Below, piece after piece: positions 28,491 to 37,417 of a DNA stretch of 64,000 nt. A model generated the notes under the pieces. It made no database searches and was not told the origin of the DNA. It was given only the letters and a program-made list of their open reading frames with translations. Position 1 is the first letter of the stretch. Every line of letters begins with the position of its first letter. Position numbers and translations under genes: made by a program. The stretch comes from Aquamicrobium aerolatum DSM 21857 (lineage in GTDB: Bacteria > Pseudomonadota > Alphaproteobacteria > Rhizobiales > Rhizobiaceae): the NCBI RefSeq assembly GCF_900113935.1, contig NZ_FORF01000002.1, forward strand, positions 237,359 through 301,358, written 5' to 3'.

Positions 28491-28988
28491 TCAGCACTTC
28501 GTGCTGGCGACCATGACCGTGACGTCGTCTGACTGGCCGAACTCGACGGCAACGATATCGTTGAGCAGCACCGACCGGGAATCCACGGCGTGATAAAAGA
28601 TCGCGCTGCCCTGGATCGCCTCGCGCATCGCGGTGATGTCCGTGGCGAAGTCTTCCAGCTTGGCGTTGATCGCTGAACGGGATGCAGTGTCCGCGCAATC
28701 TGGACCAAAACCGTGCAGGAACACGATCTTCAGATTGTCGACCGAGACACGTTTGCGAATCTGGGCCGCATTATCGCGGCTGTTCTCGATTGCTGCGATG
28801 ACCCGTTGCTCGCGCGCCGTCGCCGTCTCGTCCGCGGTTTCCACCTCCGCGTCAACGATCGTGTCAATCGTCTCCTTGGCCGCCAGACCCTGTGCGTAGC
28901 CTGAAGGCGCGCAGAGGAATGCGGTGAAGAGGCCAAGCGAGGCCGCCGCCAGGAGGCGGCGGACTTTGAAGAAAAGATACGTATCCAT
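28491..28988 (-). CDS. Small secreted protein of unknown function
   Basis: A 165-residue protein with a clear Sec signal peptide (basic KVRR, then LLAAASLGLFTAFLCAPSGYAQG, cleavage about residue 32). The mature part is acidic and helix-rich at its start, then has KIVFLHGFGPDCADTASR with one of its two mature cysteines; the other is the second-to-last residue (TKC). I do not recognise the family. The ATG at 28988 sits inside a CCATGGG...CCCATGG inverted repeat. It follows the asparaginase gene after 143 nt containing two hairpins, so it may be a separate unit. Confidence 0.6.
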   Translation of the reverse strand: MDTYLFFKVRRLLAAASLGLFTAFLCAPSGYAQGLAAKETIDTIVDAEVETADETATAREQRVIAAIENSRDNAAQIRKRVSVDNLKIVFLHGFGPDCADTASRSAINAKLEDFATDITAMREAIQGSAIFYHAVDSRSVLLNDIVAVEFGQSDDVTVMVASTKC

Positions 28989-29005
28989 GGGGCTTAAACC
29001 CATGG
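28985..29005. repeat. Inverted repeat overlapping a start codon
   Basis: CCATGGG (28985-28991) and CCCATGG (28999-29005) form a 7-bp stem with a GCTTAAA loop. The first arm contains the minus-strand ATG of the secreted hypothetical gene, so a folded transcript could hide its start codon. Confidence 0.55.
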
Positions 29006-29041
29006 GACAGTATTTCGTTTCAAACAGTCGGGAATTCTTCA

Positions 29042-29108
29042 GCCACGTCGCCCACACGAGGCGACGTGGCTTAAAGCAATTCCGCGTTTCGAAGAGAAGC
29101 GGAATTGC
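29042..29108. repeat. Two tandem perfect 10-bp hairpins
   Basis: Stem 1 is GCCACGTCGC/GCGACGTGGC (29042-29051 with 29061-29070). Stem 2 is GCAATTCCGC/GCGGAATTGC (29076-29085 with 29099-29108). They lie just downstream of the asparaginase-family gene and could together end the long minus-strand operon. They also resemble dispersed intergenic palindromes. Confidence 0.6.
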
Positions 29109-29131
29109 GCAAAAGGCATCCTTGCGGCTCG

Positions 29132-30139
29132 TTATGCCGAATGAACGCTGCTCGAATAATGCGCGAACGCCTGGCTCAGTTCGTCACCCGCAAGGCCCGC
29201 ACCCAGCAGGGACGACAGCAGCAGCCGCGACTTCAGACCGCCCAGATCACCGCCATGGATGATCCCACGCGCCAGAAGGTCGATCTCCGAGCCGGGGTAG
29301 TTATAGGTCGCGGTGAAGACCGGACCACCCGCGACACGTGTGCTGAGGACAACCGGGATCCTACGCGCTAAGGCCTCCATCGGCTCAACGTAAAGCGCCG
29401 GCACGTGTCCGGCACCCAGTGCCTCGACCACAACACCCGCATAGCCAAGTTCGGGCAACTGGCTGAGGATACGACCGTCATCACCGAGCACGCCCGTTAC
29501 GAGCGCAACCGGTGCCCCATCCTGCTCCAGCCCCTTTGCAAAAGGCGCCTTGCGAGCCGGCCGCATCATCAGCTGCATGCGCCCCTCGATGACATGGCCG
29601 AGCGGTCCGCTTCCAACGGATTCGAAAGCGGATGGAATGAAGGTGCTGACCTTCTGCACGCGCCGCGCCGCGTGGATCGTATCGTTCAGAACGACGACCG
29701 TGCCGAGCCCGACAGCCAGCGGGTCGCTCGCCACCACGGCAGCGGCAAGAAGATTGGCCGGCCCATCGGCTCCGGGTGCCTGCGCGCCGCGCATTGCGCC
29801 GACCACCACGACCGGCCGCTCGGTCTGGACCACGAGGTCGAGCAGGAAGGCGGTTTCCTCGATGCTGTCAGTGCCCTGAACCACGATGGCACCGGCGAAA
29901 TCTTCATTTTCCAGCCGCGTGGTGATCAACTGCGCCACTTCACGCAGATTGGCGAATGTCAGCGACGAACCCGGCAGACGGAACGGCGATACCGCCTCGA
30001 TCTCGGCAACATTGGCGAGTGCCGGCACCGCTTCGACAAGGTCGGCACCTGTCAGCGTGGGGGTAATTCCGCCTCCGGCATTGGAGGTCATCGTGATCGT
30101 TCCACCCAGCGAAACAAGCAGTACACGCGGCAAGGTCAT
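29132..30139 (-). CDS. Asparaginase-family amidohydrolase (type I/II asparaginase fold)
   Basis: A 335-residue protein with both catalytic threonine motifs of the family: LVSLGGTITM (Thr about residue 14) and VVQGTDSIEETAFLL (Thr90-Asp91). It has no signal peptide, so it is cytoplasmic. It would hydrolyse a terminal amide, classically asparagine to aspartate plus ammonia. As the last gene of the putative catabolic operon it may instead act on an amide intermediate. The ATG at 30139 has GAGGAG upstream; the longer frame from 30187 is not preferred. Confidence 0.88.
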   Translation of the reverse strand: MTLPRVLLVSLGGTITMTSNAGGGITPTLTGADLVEAVPALANVAEIEAVSPFRLPGSSLTFANLREVAQLITTRLENEDFAGAIVVQGTDSIEETAFLLDLVVQTERPVVVVGAMRGAQAPGADGPANLLAAAVVASDPLAVGLGTVVVLNDTIHAARRVQKVSTFIPSAFESVGSGPLGHVIEGRMQLMMRPARKAPFAKGLEQDGAPVALVTGVLGDDGRILSQLPELGYAGVVVEALGAGHVPALYVEPMEALARRIPVVLSTRVAGGPVFTATYNYPGSEIDLLARGIIHGGDLGGLKSRLLLSSLLGAGLAGDELSQAFAHYSSSVHSA

Positions 30140-30193
30140 TCCATACTCCTCTGGCGCGCTCCGGCTGACCGAAACGCGCTTGTTCATCTACCG

Positions 30194-31084
30194 TCATGCG
30201 ATCTGACCGCGATACCAGTCCATAATCTCGGCCCCGGTCCACATCACCACATCGTCCTTGGACAGGATGTAGTCATAAAGCATTTCCAGATACTTGATAC
30301 GGTGCGGGGCACCGGTCAGATATGGGTGGATCGAGATCGCCATCACGCGCGGGATATCCGCACCTTCCTGATAGAGCCGATCGAACTGGTCCTTGCCACG
30401 GCGATAGATCTCATCGGAAGGCGACTGCTGAATAGCAGTCATCACGACGTCGTTGATCTCGACCGTATAAGGCACCGACACGATGTCCCCGGCGCGCGTG
30501 CGCAGTGACACCGGCTGATCGTCCAACACCCAATCGGCGACATATTCGATGCCGGCTTCTGCAAGCAGATCCAGCGTCTCGTCGGTCTCGGTCAGGCCGG
30601 GGCTTTCCCAGCCGCGCGGAGCTTTGCCGGTAAACTTGCGGATGGCTTCGATCGTATCGTTGATCGCCGCCTTCTGATCTTCGACGCGGTGCATCGGCTG
30701 CTGCACGAAGCCGTGCCCCATGAAGTCCCAGTCGGCATCAAGCGCTGCCTGGCAAACCTGCGGGTAAAGCTCGCACACCGTGCCGTTGACCGCGAAGCTG
30801 GCCTTGAGGTTGCGCTTTGTGAGAACTTCATGGAAGCGCCAGAAGCCGACGCGCATGCCATATTCGTGCCAGGCCCAGTTCGGAACGTCCGGCAGCAAGG
30901 GCTGCCCCATCGGCGGAGGCAGCACGGTGCGTGGCATCGGCCCGGTGGGACGCCAGTTTTCCGCGTTGACGATCGTCCACACTGCGACGCGCGCGTTGCC
31001 GGGCAGTGTCAGCTTCTTGCGATCAGTGATCGGCGAATAGTCGAGGCGCTGCCGCAGCGAAGCCCCGGTCATCTGTTCCGTCAT
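30194..31084 (-). CDS. PuuE/NodB-like polysaccharide deacetylase family hydrolase (copy 1)
   Basis: A 296-residue NodB-fold protein of the branch that includes PuuE allantoinase and bacterial imidases. It has PNWAWHEYGMRVGFWR (about residues 68-83), a metal-type His in DFMGHGF (about 120-126) and GWESPGLTETDET (about 158). The chitin-deacetylase TFDD motif is absent, and the matching strand reads VWTIVNAENW, so a cyclic amide or ureide is a likelier substrate than a polysaccharide. No signal peptide. It overlaps the amidohydrolase stop by 4 bp. A paralogue lies at 38279-39166 in the same operon. Confidence 0.85.
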   Translation of the reverse strand: MTEQMTGASLRQRLDYSPITDRKKLTLPGNARVAVWTIVNAENWRPTGPMPRTVLPPPMGQPLLPDVPNWAWHEYGMRVGFWRFHEVLTKRNLKASFAVNGTVCELYPQVCQAALDADWDFMGHGFVQQPMHRVEDQKAAINDTIEAIRKFTGKAPRGWESPGLTETDETLDLLAEAGIEYVADWVLDDQPVSLRTRAGDIVSVPYTVEINDVVMTAIQQSPSDEIYRRGKDQFDRLYQEGADIPRVMAISIHPYLTGAPHRIKYLEMLYDYILSKDDVVMWTGAEIMDWYRGQIA

Positions 31085-32076
31085 GCCAGATCCTCTCCCA
31101 AAAGGGCCAATGCCGTGCCGCCGCAAATGCTGCGCCGCTGTGCGTCAGACAGCCCCGGTGCCGCGTTGATCGTCTTCAGCGGCTCCTCGTCCCCCATATC
31201 GAATGGTGCATCGGTGCCAAGGAAGACCTTGTCCGCACCAACCAGTTCCGCGAGGAACGAAATCGAGCGCGGCTCAAACACCACCGTATCGAAGTAGAAC
31301 CGGCGCAACAGTTCCATCGGCGATGTCTTCGAAACTGCGTGGGTCTCGCCGCGCATCTCATGGCCGCGCACCAGACGACCGATCTGATACGGCACATAAC
31401 CACCGCCATGGGCTAGCCCGAGCTTCAGCTCCGGCAGATCGTCGAGCGTGCCGGAGAACATCAGATCCGCCACCATCAGCGCCGTCTCCAGCGGATTGCC
31501 CACCAGATTGGTGAGGTAGTAGTCCTCAAGCCCCGACTTGTTGCCGATATAATAGGGGTGGGTCATCACGAAGACGCCCAGTTCCTGCGCGCGCCGCAGA
31601 ACGGGGCGGAAGCGCGGATCGCTGAGCTTGGTGTCCTCGATGCGCGTGCCGATCTCGACCGCACGGAAGCCATGGACGCTGACGATGCGCTCAAGTTCCG
31701 CAATCGCCGCATCGGGATGCTGCATCGGCAAAATGCCCATACCGCGCAGGCGGTCCGGACGCTCGGCGACCATTTCGGCAACGCCGTCATTGACGAGGCG
31801 CGTCACCGCGCTCGCCAGTTCTTCTTCGGCCCAATAGGTGAAGGTCGGCGGCGCGGGCGACAGCACGGAAATGTCGAGCCCCTTGCGATCCATCGCCGCG
31901 AGCTTCGCCGACACGTCGGTGAACTCGGAGAACAGCGGATAGACGTAGCCCTGCTCGTGAACGACCTTGCGCTCGGCGCCCGAGCCTTCAACACGCGCCA
32001 TCAGGGCGAGAGTCTTATTCTCGATGGCATCGACGAAAGACTGCGGAATGACGTGGCTGTGAAAATCAATATTCAT
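31081..32076 (-). CDS. Amidohydrolase-2 family (ACMSD-like) metal-dependent hydrolase or decarboxylase
   Basis: A 331-residue TIM-barrel enzyme. The metal ligands of the ACMSD/amidohydrolase-2 family are visible: HSH at residues 6-8, His about 173 (VMTHPYY), His about 223 (LAHGGGYVPY) and Asp about 289 (LGTDAPFDMG). Members decarboxylate aminocarboxymuconate semialdehyde or resorcylates, or hydrolyse lactones and amides. The start is the ATG at 32076, 7 nt after the aldehyde dehydrogenase stop. The substrate is unknown; its neighbours point to ring-cleavage catabolism. Confidence 0.87.
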   Translation of the reverse strand: MNIDFHSHVIPQSFVDAIENKTLALMARVEGSGAERKVVHEQGYVYPLFSEFTDVSAKLAAMDRKGLDISVLSPAPPTFTYWAEEELASAVTRLVNDGVAEMVAERPDRLRGMGILPMQHPDAAIAELERIVSVHGFRAVEIGTRIEDTKLSDPRFRPVLRRAQELGVFVMTHPYYIGNKSGLEDYYLTNLVGNPLETALMVADLMFSGTLDDLPELKLGLAHGGGYVPYQIGRLVRGHEMRGETHAVSKTSPMELLRRFYFDTVVFEPRSISFLAELVGADKVFLGTDAPFDMGDEEPLKTINAAPGLSDAQRRSICGGTALALLGEDLA

Positions 32077-32083
32077 GGTGTGC

Positions 32084-33580
32084 TCAGCTATACCGTTTCG
32101 GCTGGCCGTCATCGGCGTACCAGTCGAATTGGGCGTCAGACAGATTGACGATGATGTTCTGGATCTGGGTGTATTCCTCGTAGGCGACGAGCCCGTTCTC
32201 GCGACCGAGGCCGCTCATTTTGAACCCACCCCACGGCGATGCCGGATCGATGCGATGATGATCGTTGATCCAGGTGATGCCCGACTGCAGCTTGTGCGCG
32301 ACACGATGAGCGCGCGCGACATCGCGGGTCCAGATGCTGGTCGCCAAGCCGAACTCGGTGCCGTTGGCGATGGCAATTGCCTCCTCTTCGGTGTCGAAGG
32401 GGATGACGCAGACAACAGCGCCAAATATCTCTTCCTGGGCAATACGCATCTGCGGCGTCACATCGGTGAAGATCGCCGGGTGGATATAGTAACCGCCATC
32501 GAACGCCTTGCCTTGCGGGCGCGTGCCGCCGAAGGCCAGCGTTGCGCCATCTTCTTCAATGCCAATGCGAATGTAGCGTTCGACGGTCTCGCGCTGGCGT
32601 GCCGACACCATCGGCCCCAGCTGCGTGGCTTCATCCTGCGGATCGCCGAGCTGGATTTTTCCCGCGCGCTCGACCAGCCGCTTGACGACTTCATCATGGA
32701 TCGAGCGGTGAACCAGCAGGCGCGAACCCTGCACACAGGTCTGCCCGGTGGCGATGAAAGAGGCAAACAGGGTCGCCGACACCACACGGTCGATGTCCAT
32801 GTCCTCGAACGCGATCAGAGCCGCCTTGCCGCCAAGTTCCGCCGCCACCTTCACCAGATTTGCACCTGCAGCAGCTGCGACACGCTTGCCGGTCTCGGTG
32901 CCGCCGGTCAGGTCGATCTTGCGCACCCGCGTGCTCGTCGTCAGCGCCAGCCCCGCCGTTGCGCCAAAGCCCGGCACCACGTTGTAAACACCGTCCGGCA
33001 CCCCCGCTTCCTTCAGGATCTCTCCCAGAAGCAGCGGCGTGATCGGCGCCAGCTCAGATGGCTTGACCACCATGGTGTTGCCCGCCGCAAGCGACGGCAC
33101 GACTTTCTTGGTCAAGATCAAGAGCGGATGGTTCCACGGCGTAACGTGTCCAACGACGCCCAGCGGAACGCGGCGCGTGTAGTTGAGATAATTGCCCGCA
33201 AATGGAGGAACCGTGTCTTCATGGGTGCGCGCGACCGCGCCGAAATAGGAGAACCACTCCGGCAGCCGGGCGAGCTGCACCGTCATTTCACGGCGGGCGC
33301 GACCGATCTGGTCGATCTCGATCGTCACCAGTTCGGGCAGCCTTTGGCGCAGGATCTCTGCCGCACGGTGCATGATATCACCGCGCTCTGCCCCCGAAAG
33401 CGAGGACCACGCATCGAAAGCCCGCTCCGCCGCATCCAGTGCTGCATCAATATCCGCCGCGTCGCCTTCCGCAACCGTGGCGATGATATCGCCGTTCTTT
33501 GGATTTTCGACGGTAAAGGTCTTGCCGGAAATCGCCGGACGATAGGCCCCGTCGATATAGAGGCCCCATTCCTTTGTCAT
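32084..33580 (-). CDS. NAD(P)-dependent aldehyde dehydrogenase
   Basis: A 498-residue ALDH superfamily enzyme with PWNHPLLI, the glutamate motif ELGGK (Glu248) and the catalytic cysteine in GQTCVQGS (Cys282). It has the IFGAVV/IPF motif and the closing region FKMSGLGRENG. It would oxidise an aldehyde or semialdehyde intermediate to the acid. The ATG at 33580 has GGGAGGA upstream. It lies 79 bp after livF across a small hairpin and begins the enzyme block in the distal part of the operon. Confidence 0.92.
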   Translation of the reverse strand: MTKEWGLYIDGAYRPAISGKTFTVENPKNGDIIATVAEGDAADIDAALDAAERAFDAWSSLSGAERGDIMHRAAEILRQRLPELVTIEIDQIGRARREMTVQLARLPEWFSYFGAVARTHEDTVPPFAGNYLNYTRRVPLGVVGHVTPWNHPLLILTKKVVPSLAAGNTMVVKPSELAPITPLLLGEILKEAGVPDGVYNVVPGFGATAGLALTTSTRVRKIDLTGGTETGKRVAAAAGANLVKVAAELGGKAALIAFEDMDIDRVVSATLFASFIATGQTCVQGSRLLVHRSIHDEVVKRLVERAGKIQLGDPQDEATQLGPMVSARQRETVERYIRIGIEEDGATLAFGGTRPQGKAFDGGYYIHPAIFTDVTPQMRIAQEEIFGAVVCVIPFDTEEEAIAIANGTEFGLATSIWTRDVARAHRVAHKLQSGITWINDHHRIDPASPWGGFKMSGLGRENGLVAYEEYTQIQNIIVNLSDAQFDWYADDGQPKRYS

Positions 33581-33599
33581 GTGACAACTCCTCCCAGTG

Positions 33600-33619
33600 G
33601 CGCGGTCATGAGACCGCGC
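33600..33619 (-). repeat. Intercistronic hairpin between livF and aldehyde dehydrogenase genes
   Basis: A perfect 8-bp stem (GCGCGGTC / GACCGCGC) closed by an ATGA loop. There is no T-tract, so it is likely a processing or attenuation element inside the operon. Confidence 0.6.
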
Positions 33620-33659
33620 ACCGAATTGGTCATTCCTCACCACACAGTGCTGCGCGGGC

Positions 33660-34364
33660 TTATTGAACGACGAGATACTTCATCAACGAGCTGTGATCCG
33701 TGCGGACCTCTGCGGCGGACGCCTCATGGACGATGCGACCCGTCTCCATCACGTAGACGCGGTCGCAGACGGCCAGTGCGCTGTAGAGATTCTGTTCGAC
33801 CAGAAGGATGCCGAGGCCGGTTTTGCCCAGCTCCGCAATGATGGTCTCCAGATGTTGCACCATGACAGGAGCGAGACCTTCCGAAGGTTCGTCCATCAGC
33901 ACCACTTCCGGATCGATCATCAGCGCCCGCCCGACTGCGAGCATCTGGCGCTCGCCGCCCGAAAGCTGGTTACCGCGGTGCGAACGGCGTTCGGCAAGGC
34001 GCGGGAACATGTCGAAGATCTTTTCCGCGGTCCAGCCTTCCTTGACACTGGTCGGCTTGATCATGGTCAGATGCTCCGTCACCGTCAGCGACGGAAACAG
34101 CCGGCGGCCCTGCGGCACCAGCGCAATCTTGCGCTGCGCGACGCCGTGCGGCTTGAGCCCCAGAAGCTCCTCGCCATTCCACTTGATCGAACCCGCACGC
34201 ACCTGCGGCTGGGCCAGGCACATGATCGACCGGATCAACGTGGTCTTGCCCATGCCGTTGCGGCCCAGAAGTGCGACGACCTCACCCGGCTTCACGTTCA
34301 TCGTGACGCCGTTCAGAACGAGCGCCTCGCCGTAGAAACTTTGAACATCCTTGATTTCAAGCAT
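33660..34364 (-). CDS. livF: Branched-chain amino-acid type ABC transporter ATPase LivF
   Basis: A 234-residue ABC ATPase, the usual LivF length. It has Walker A GRNGMGKTT, Q-loop VPQGRRLFPSLTV, signature LSGGERQMLAVGRAL and Walker B VVLMDEPSEGLAP. It starts at the ATG at 34364, overlapping the livG stop by 8 bp. It works with LivG, LivH, LivM and the binding protein to import an amino acid or other small carboxylate or amide; in this operon the cargo is probably the compound degraded by the neighbouring enzymes. Confidence 0.92.
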   Translation of the reverse strand: MLEIKDVQSFYGEALVLNGVTMNVKPGEVVALLGRNGMGKTTLIRSIMCLAQPQVRAGSIKWNGEELLGLKPHGVAQRKIALVPQGRRLFPSLTVTEHLTMIKPTSVKEGWTAEKIFDMFPRLAERRSHRGNQLSGGERQMLAVGRALMIDPEVVLMDEPSEGLAPVMVQHLETIIAELGKTGLGILLVEQNLYSALAVCDRVYVMETGRIVHEASAAEVRTDHSSLMKYLVVQ

Positions 34365-35115
34365 GATCGCGCGCCTTTCCGAGATAGACGTCCTGAACCT
34401 TCTGGTCCTTGCTGATGGAATCGGGTGAACCTTCGGCGAGGAACTCGCCATTGTTCAGACAGGTCACCCAGTCCACGAGCTTGAGAACCAGATCCATGTC
34501 GTGCTCGATCAGGATCACGGTCAGGTCGCGCGGCAATGACTGCACGATATCGGTTACGATGACGCGCTCGGCTGGCGATAGCCCCGCCGCTGGCTCGTCC
34601 AGGAGCAGCAGCTTTGGTTTGCTGACGAGCGCCATCGCCATTTCCAGCTGGCGCTGCTCACCATAGGACAGGTCACGCACCTCGGCCCCGGCACGTTCCC
34701 TGAGCTTCGACAGTCCGAGCGCGTCATCGATGCGCTCCTGATCGTCGTCTGTTGGCTCCGCGCTGCCCAGCAGCGAGAACTTTCGCGACGACGTTCCCAT
34801 CAGCGCAAGTTGCATGTTCTGACTGACAGTCAGCGTCGGAAACAGGTTGGTAATCTGGAAGGTGCGGCTCATGCCAAGGCGCGTGCGCACATGCGCCGAC
34901 TTGCGGGATACATCGACACCATTGAAGGTGACGCGCCCGGAGGTCGGCATGTGCACACCCGTAATGGCGTTGAACAGCGTGGTTTTGCCGGCGCCGTTAG
35001 GCCCGATGATGGCACGCCTTTCACCGCTTTTTACAGTGAGTGAGATGTCCTTGACTGCCTTCAGCGCACCGAAGGCAACAACGACGTTATCAAGAATAAG
35101 GACAGGATCCGACAC
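34357..35115 (-). CDS. livG: Branched-chain amino-acid type ABC transporter ATPase LivG
   Basis: A 252-residue ABC ATPase with Walker A GPNGAGKTT, FQITNLFPTLTV, signature LSYGEQRQLEMAMAL and Walker B LLLLDEPAAGLSP. LSYGEQ in place of LSGGQ is normal for LivG. I place the start at GTG 35115 (VSDPVLIL), because an upstream ATG at 35166 would put a strong hairpin (35139-35161) inside the coding sequence and make the protein longer than usual. The ATG remains possible. Confidence 0.9.
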   Translation of the reverse strand: MSDPVLILDNVVVAFGALKAVKDISLTVKSGERRAIIGPNGAGKTTLFNAITGVHMPTSGRVTFNGVDVSRKSAHVRTRLGMSRTFQITNLFPTLTVSQNMQLALMGTSSRKFSLLGSAEPTDDDQERIDDALGLSKLRERAGAEVRDLSYGEQRQLEMAMALVSKPKLLLLDEPAAGLSPAERVIVTDIVQSLPRDLTVILIEHDMDLVLKLVDWVTCLNNGEFLAEGSPDSISKDQKVQDVYLGKARDHA

Positions 35116-35138
35116 TTTATCTCGCTTCTTCGGCGCTG

Positions 35139-35161
35139 TGGGGAGGCGCGTGGCCTCCCCA
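35139..35161 (-). repeat. Intercistronic hairpin after binding-protein gene (locus 3)
   Basis: A 9-bp stem (TGGGGAGGC / GCCTCCCCA) with a 5-nt loop between the Liv-type binding-protein stop and livG. The position and GC-rich form match the hairpins after two other binding-protein genes in this window. Confidence 0.7.
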
Positions 35162-35174
35162 TGCATCGAGTGAC

Positions 35175-36434
35175 TTACTTCTTGATGCCCTGGTAGTCGC
35201 GCGAGAAGGCCGGCGACTTGAGGTACTCTTCCGGATCGTAGGTCCAGAACTGCGACACCTGCTCATAGGTCTCGATCGGCACGTTCCAGAACTTGCCTTC
35301 GTCGTTCTTGACCACTTTGCGGATGTAGATGTCGTAGACCGGGTTGCCGTAGTCATCGAACTTGACCGGACGGCCGAGTGGTGAATTCGGCAGTTCGCTC
35401 GCCAGCACAGTGTCAATGAACAGGTCGCGATCCGAAATGTCGCCATTCAAGGATTCGATCACCTGGCCGACCCACAATGCCCCGGAATAGTGCGAGAAGC
35501 CGTAAAGCGACGGCATCTTGCCGAACTTCTTGGTGTAGTTCTCGACAAACTTGCGGGTTTCGGGGTTTTCGGAGCCTTCAGCGAAATGCGCCGAGGAGAT
35601 GACCCCTTCGCACTCGTCGCCCATCGTGCGGATCACCGACTGATCGGTGAAGTTCTGCGCGCCGAGGAGCGGCAGGTTGCCCTTCAGGCCGAAGTCCGAA
35701 TACTGCTTCAGAAAGCGGGTCGCGTCTGCGCCCAGTTCCATCGCAAACACGGCATCCAGGTTCATGCTCGCCAGCTGGCCGATATAGGGGCTGAAATCGG
35801 CGGTATTGAGCGGGTTCCACAGCTGCGCGACGATCTCGCCGCCACCTTCGCTGAAGACCTGCGCAAAGCCGGCGCACTGCTCGTGACCGAACGAGTAGTC
35901 CTGGCCAATCGTTGCGACGCGCTTGTAGCCCTGCTTCAACGCCCAGTCTGCAAGCGGACGCGACATCTGGCTGGCCGTGTAGCCGGCCACACGGATCACG
36001 TTGCGGATGCGCTGGCGCTGGGTCAGATCGTCAGCAGCGATCACCGGGATGAAGTACGGGGTACCGTTGTCCTTGACGTAGTTGGCAACCGCCAGACCGG
36101 TGTTTGCCAGCAGGTTGCCAAACAGGAAGTCCACCTTCTCCTGCTCGACCAGACGACGTGCCTTCTGCAGTGCGGTGTCCGGGTTTCCGGCATCGTCTTC
36201 GGTGATGATCTCGACCTTGCGGCCGGCGATCTCATGGCCGCGCTCTTCCCAGAACAGGTTGAAGCCTTCTGCAATCTCACGCCCACCAGCAGCCACGACG
36301 CCGCTGAGCGGGGTCATCAGGCCTATGCGGATCGGCGCATTGTCCGCACGCAGGATCGCCGGGGTCGCCAGCGTACCGAACGCCGATGCTGACAAGACCG
36401 CACCGGTTGACTTCAAGAATTGTCTGCGTTGCAT
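35175..36434 (-). CDS. Liv/AmiC-type ABC transporter substrate-binding protein
   Basis: A 419-residue type I periplasmic-binding protein (Peripla_BP_6). It has a Tat-like signal, RRQFLKSTGAVLSASAFG, and then IRIGLMTPLSGVVAAGGREIAEGFNLFW. VGQDYSFGHE and LEVVFAME-like strands (LDAVFAMELGAD) follow. The frame is open upstream to 36962 inside livM, but the ATG at 36434 with GGAGGA before it is clearly the start. Such proteins bind amino acids, amides, urea-like or aromatic ligands; the ligand is not predictable. Confidence 0.92.
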   Translation of the reverse strand: MQRRQFLKSTGAVLSASAFGTLATPAILRADNAPIRIGLMTPLSGVVAAGGREIAEGFNLFWEERGHEIAGRKVEIITEDDAGNPDTALQKARRLVEQEKVDFLFGNLLANTGLAVANYVKDNGTPYFIPVIAADDLTQRQRIRNVIRVAGYTASQMSRPLADWALKQGYKRVATIGQDYSFGHEQCAGFAQVFSEGGGEIVAQLWNPLNTADFSPYIGQLASMNLDAVFAMELGADATRFLKQYSDFGLKGNLPLLGAQNFTDQSVIRTMGDECEGVISSAHFAEGSENPETRKFVENYTKKFGKMPSLYGFSHYSGALWVGQVIESLNGDISDRDLFIDTVLASELPNSPLGRPVKFDDYGNPVYDIYIRKVVKNDEGKFWNVPIETYEQVSQFWTYDPEEYLKSPAFSRDYQGIKK

Positions 36435-36469
36435 GTGTAATCCTCCACTTTGCAAATGTCTGAATAATT

Positions 36470-37417
36470 TCAGGACTTCTTCCCGACCCGGAAAATCCTC
36501 CGGATCGCGCCGAGCACACCCTCCGGTGCGAAGATCATCGTCGCGATGAACATGAAGCCGAGCACCATCGGCCAGCGGGCCGTGTACTGACTGACAAAAT
36601 TCTCCAACAGGATGATCGCAGCTGCGCCGATAAACGCCCCGAACAGGGTTCCGATACCGCCGAGGATCGCCATCAGCAGTCCCTCGACCGACTGCGAAAG
36701 CTGGACCGTCGACGGGCTGACAAAATTGTTGAACAGCGCATAAAGAGCGCCCGCGACACCGGCAAAGAAGCCGGTCGTCGTGAAGGCGATGAACATATGC
36801 GTCGCGCAACCATAGCCAAGGCTGCTCATCCGGCTTTCGCTGTCGCGAATACCGCGCAGGGTCAGACCGAATGGCGACTGCACCAGGCGCCAGATCACGG
36901 CAGACAGCGTCAGGACGATGCCGAGGCAGATGTAGAAGAACACCGTCGGATCGTTCAGCCACTCCGGCCGACCGACGCCGCGAAGGCCGTTCTCACCACC
37001 GCTGACACTCGTCCAGCGCAGCGCAACGCCCCACACGATCATGCCCAGTGCCAGGGTCAGAAGCAGGAAATAGACGCCGGAGACGCGGGACGCCAGCATT
37101 CCGAAGACGGCTGCAACGAGCGTTGCCGCAAGGATGCCAAGCGCGACGGCAACGATAGGCGATCCGCCCACCACCGAGGTCCAGTAAACCACCACATAGG
37201 TGGACGCGCCGAAGATCGCGCCGTGACCGAGCGAGGTCCGCCCGGCGAAACCGGCCAGAACGTCGATCGACATGGCCAGAAGCGCGAAGATCAGGATTTC
37301 GGTGGCAATGCTGATCTGGTAGTTCGAGCCGAACATCGGCACGATCCCGAAAACCAGCAGCACGATGGCAATTGCAATGATTGCCGGCCTGTTTTTGGCG
37401 AAGCTGTCAACGAGCAT
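36470..37417 (-). CDS. livM: Branched-chain amino-acid type ABC transporter permease LivM
   Basis: A 315-residue membrane protein with eight or more hydrophobic segments. It has the LivM motifs IFALLAMSIDVLAGFAGRTSLGHGAIFGASTY and LRGIRDSESRMSSLGY. The ATG at 37417 overlaps the livH stop (TGATG). It forms the channel with LivH. Confidence 0.93.
   Translation of the reverse strand: MLVDSFAKNRPAIIAIAIVLLVFGIVPMFGSNYQISIATEILIFALLAMSIDVLAGFAGRTSLGHGAIFGASTYVVVYWTSVVGGSPIVAVALGILAATLVAAVFGMLASRVSGVYFLLLTLALGMIVWGVALRWTSVSGGENGLRGVGRPEWLNDPTVFFYICLGIVLTLSAVIWRLVQSPFGLTLRGIRDSESRMSSLGYGCATHMFIAFTTTGFFAGVAGALYALFNNFVSPSTVQLSQSVEGLLMAILGGIGTLFGAFIGAAAIILLENFVSQYTARWPMVLGFMFIATMIFAPEGVLGAIRRIFRVGKKS

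Noticed and set aside
32075..33841. 588-codon plus-strand open frame
   Set aside because: Antisense to the aldehyde dehydrogenase and livF genes, whose catalytic motifs are intact.
36435..36962. N-terminal extension of the Liv-type binding protein
   Set aside because: The open frame continues upstream inside livM, but a Tat-like signal and a GGAGGA site at 36434 define the real start.
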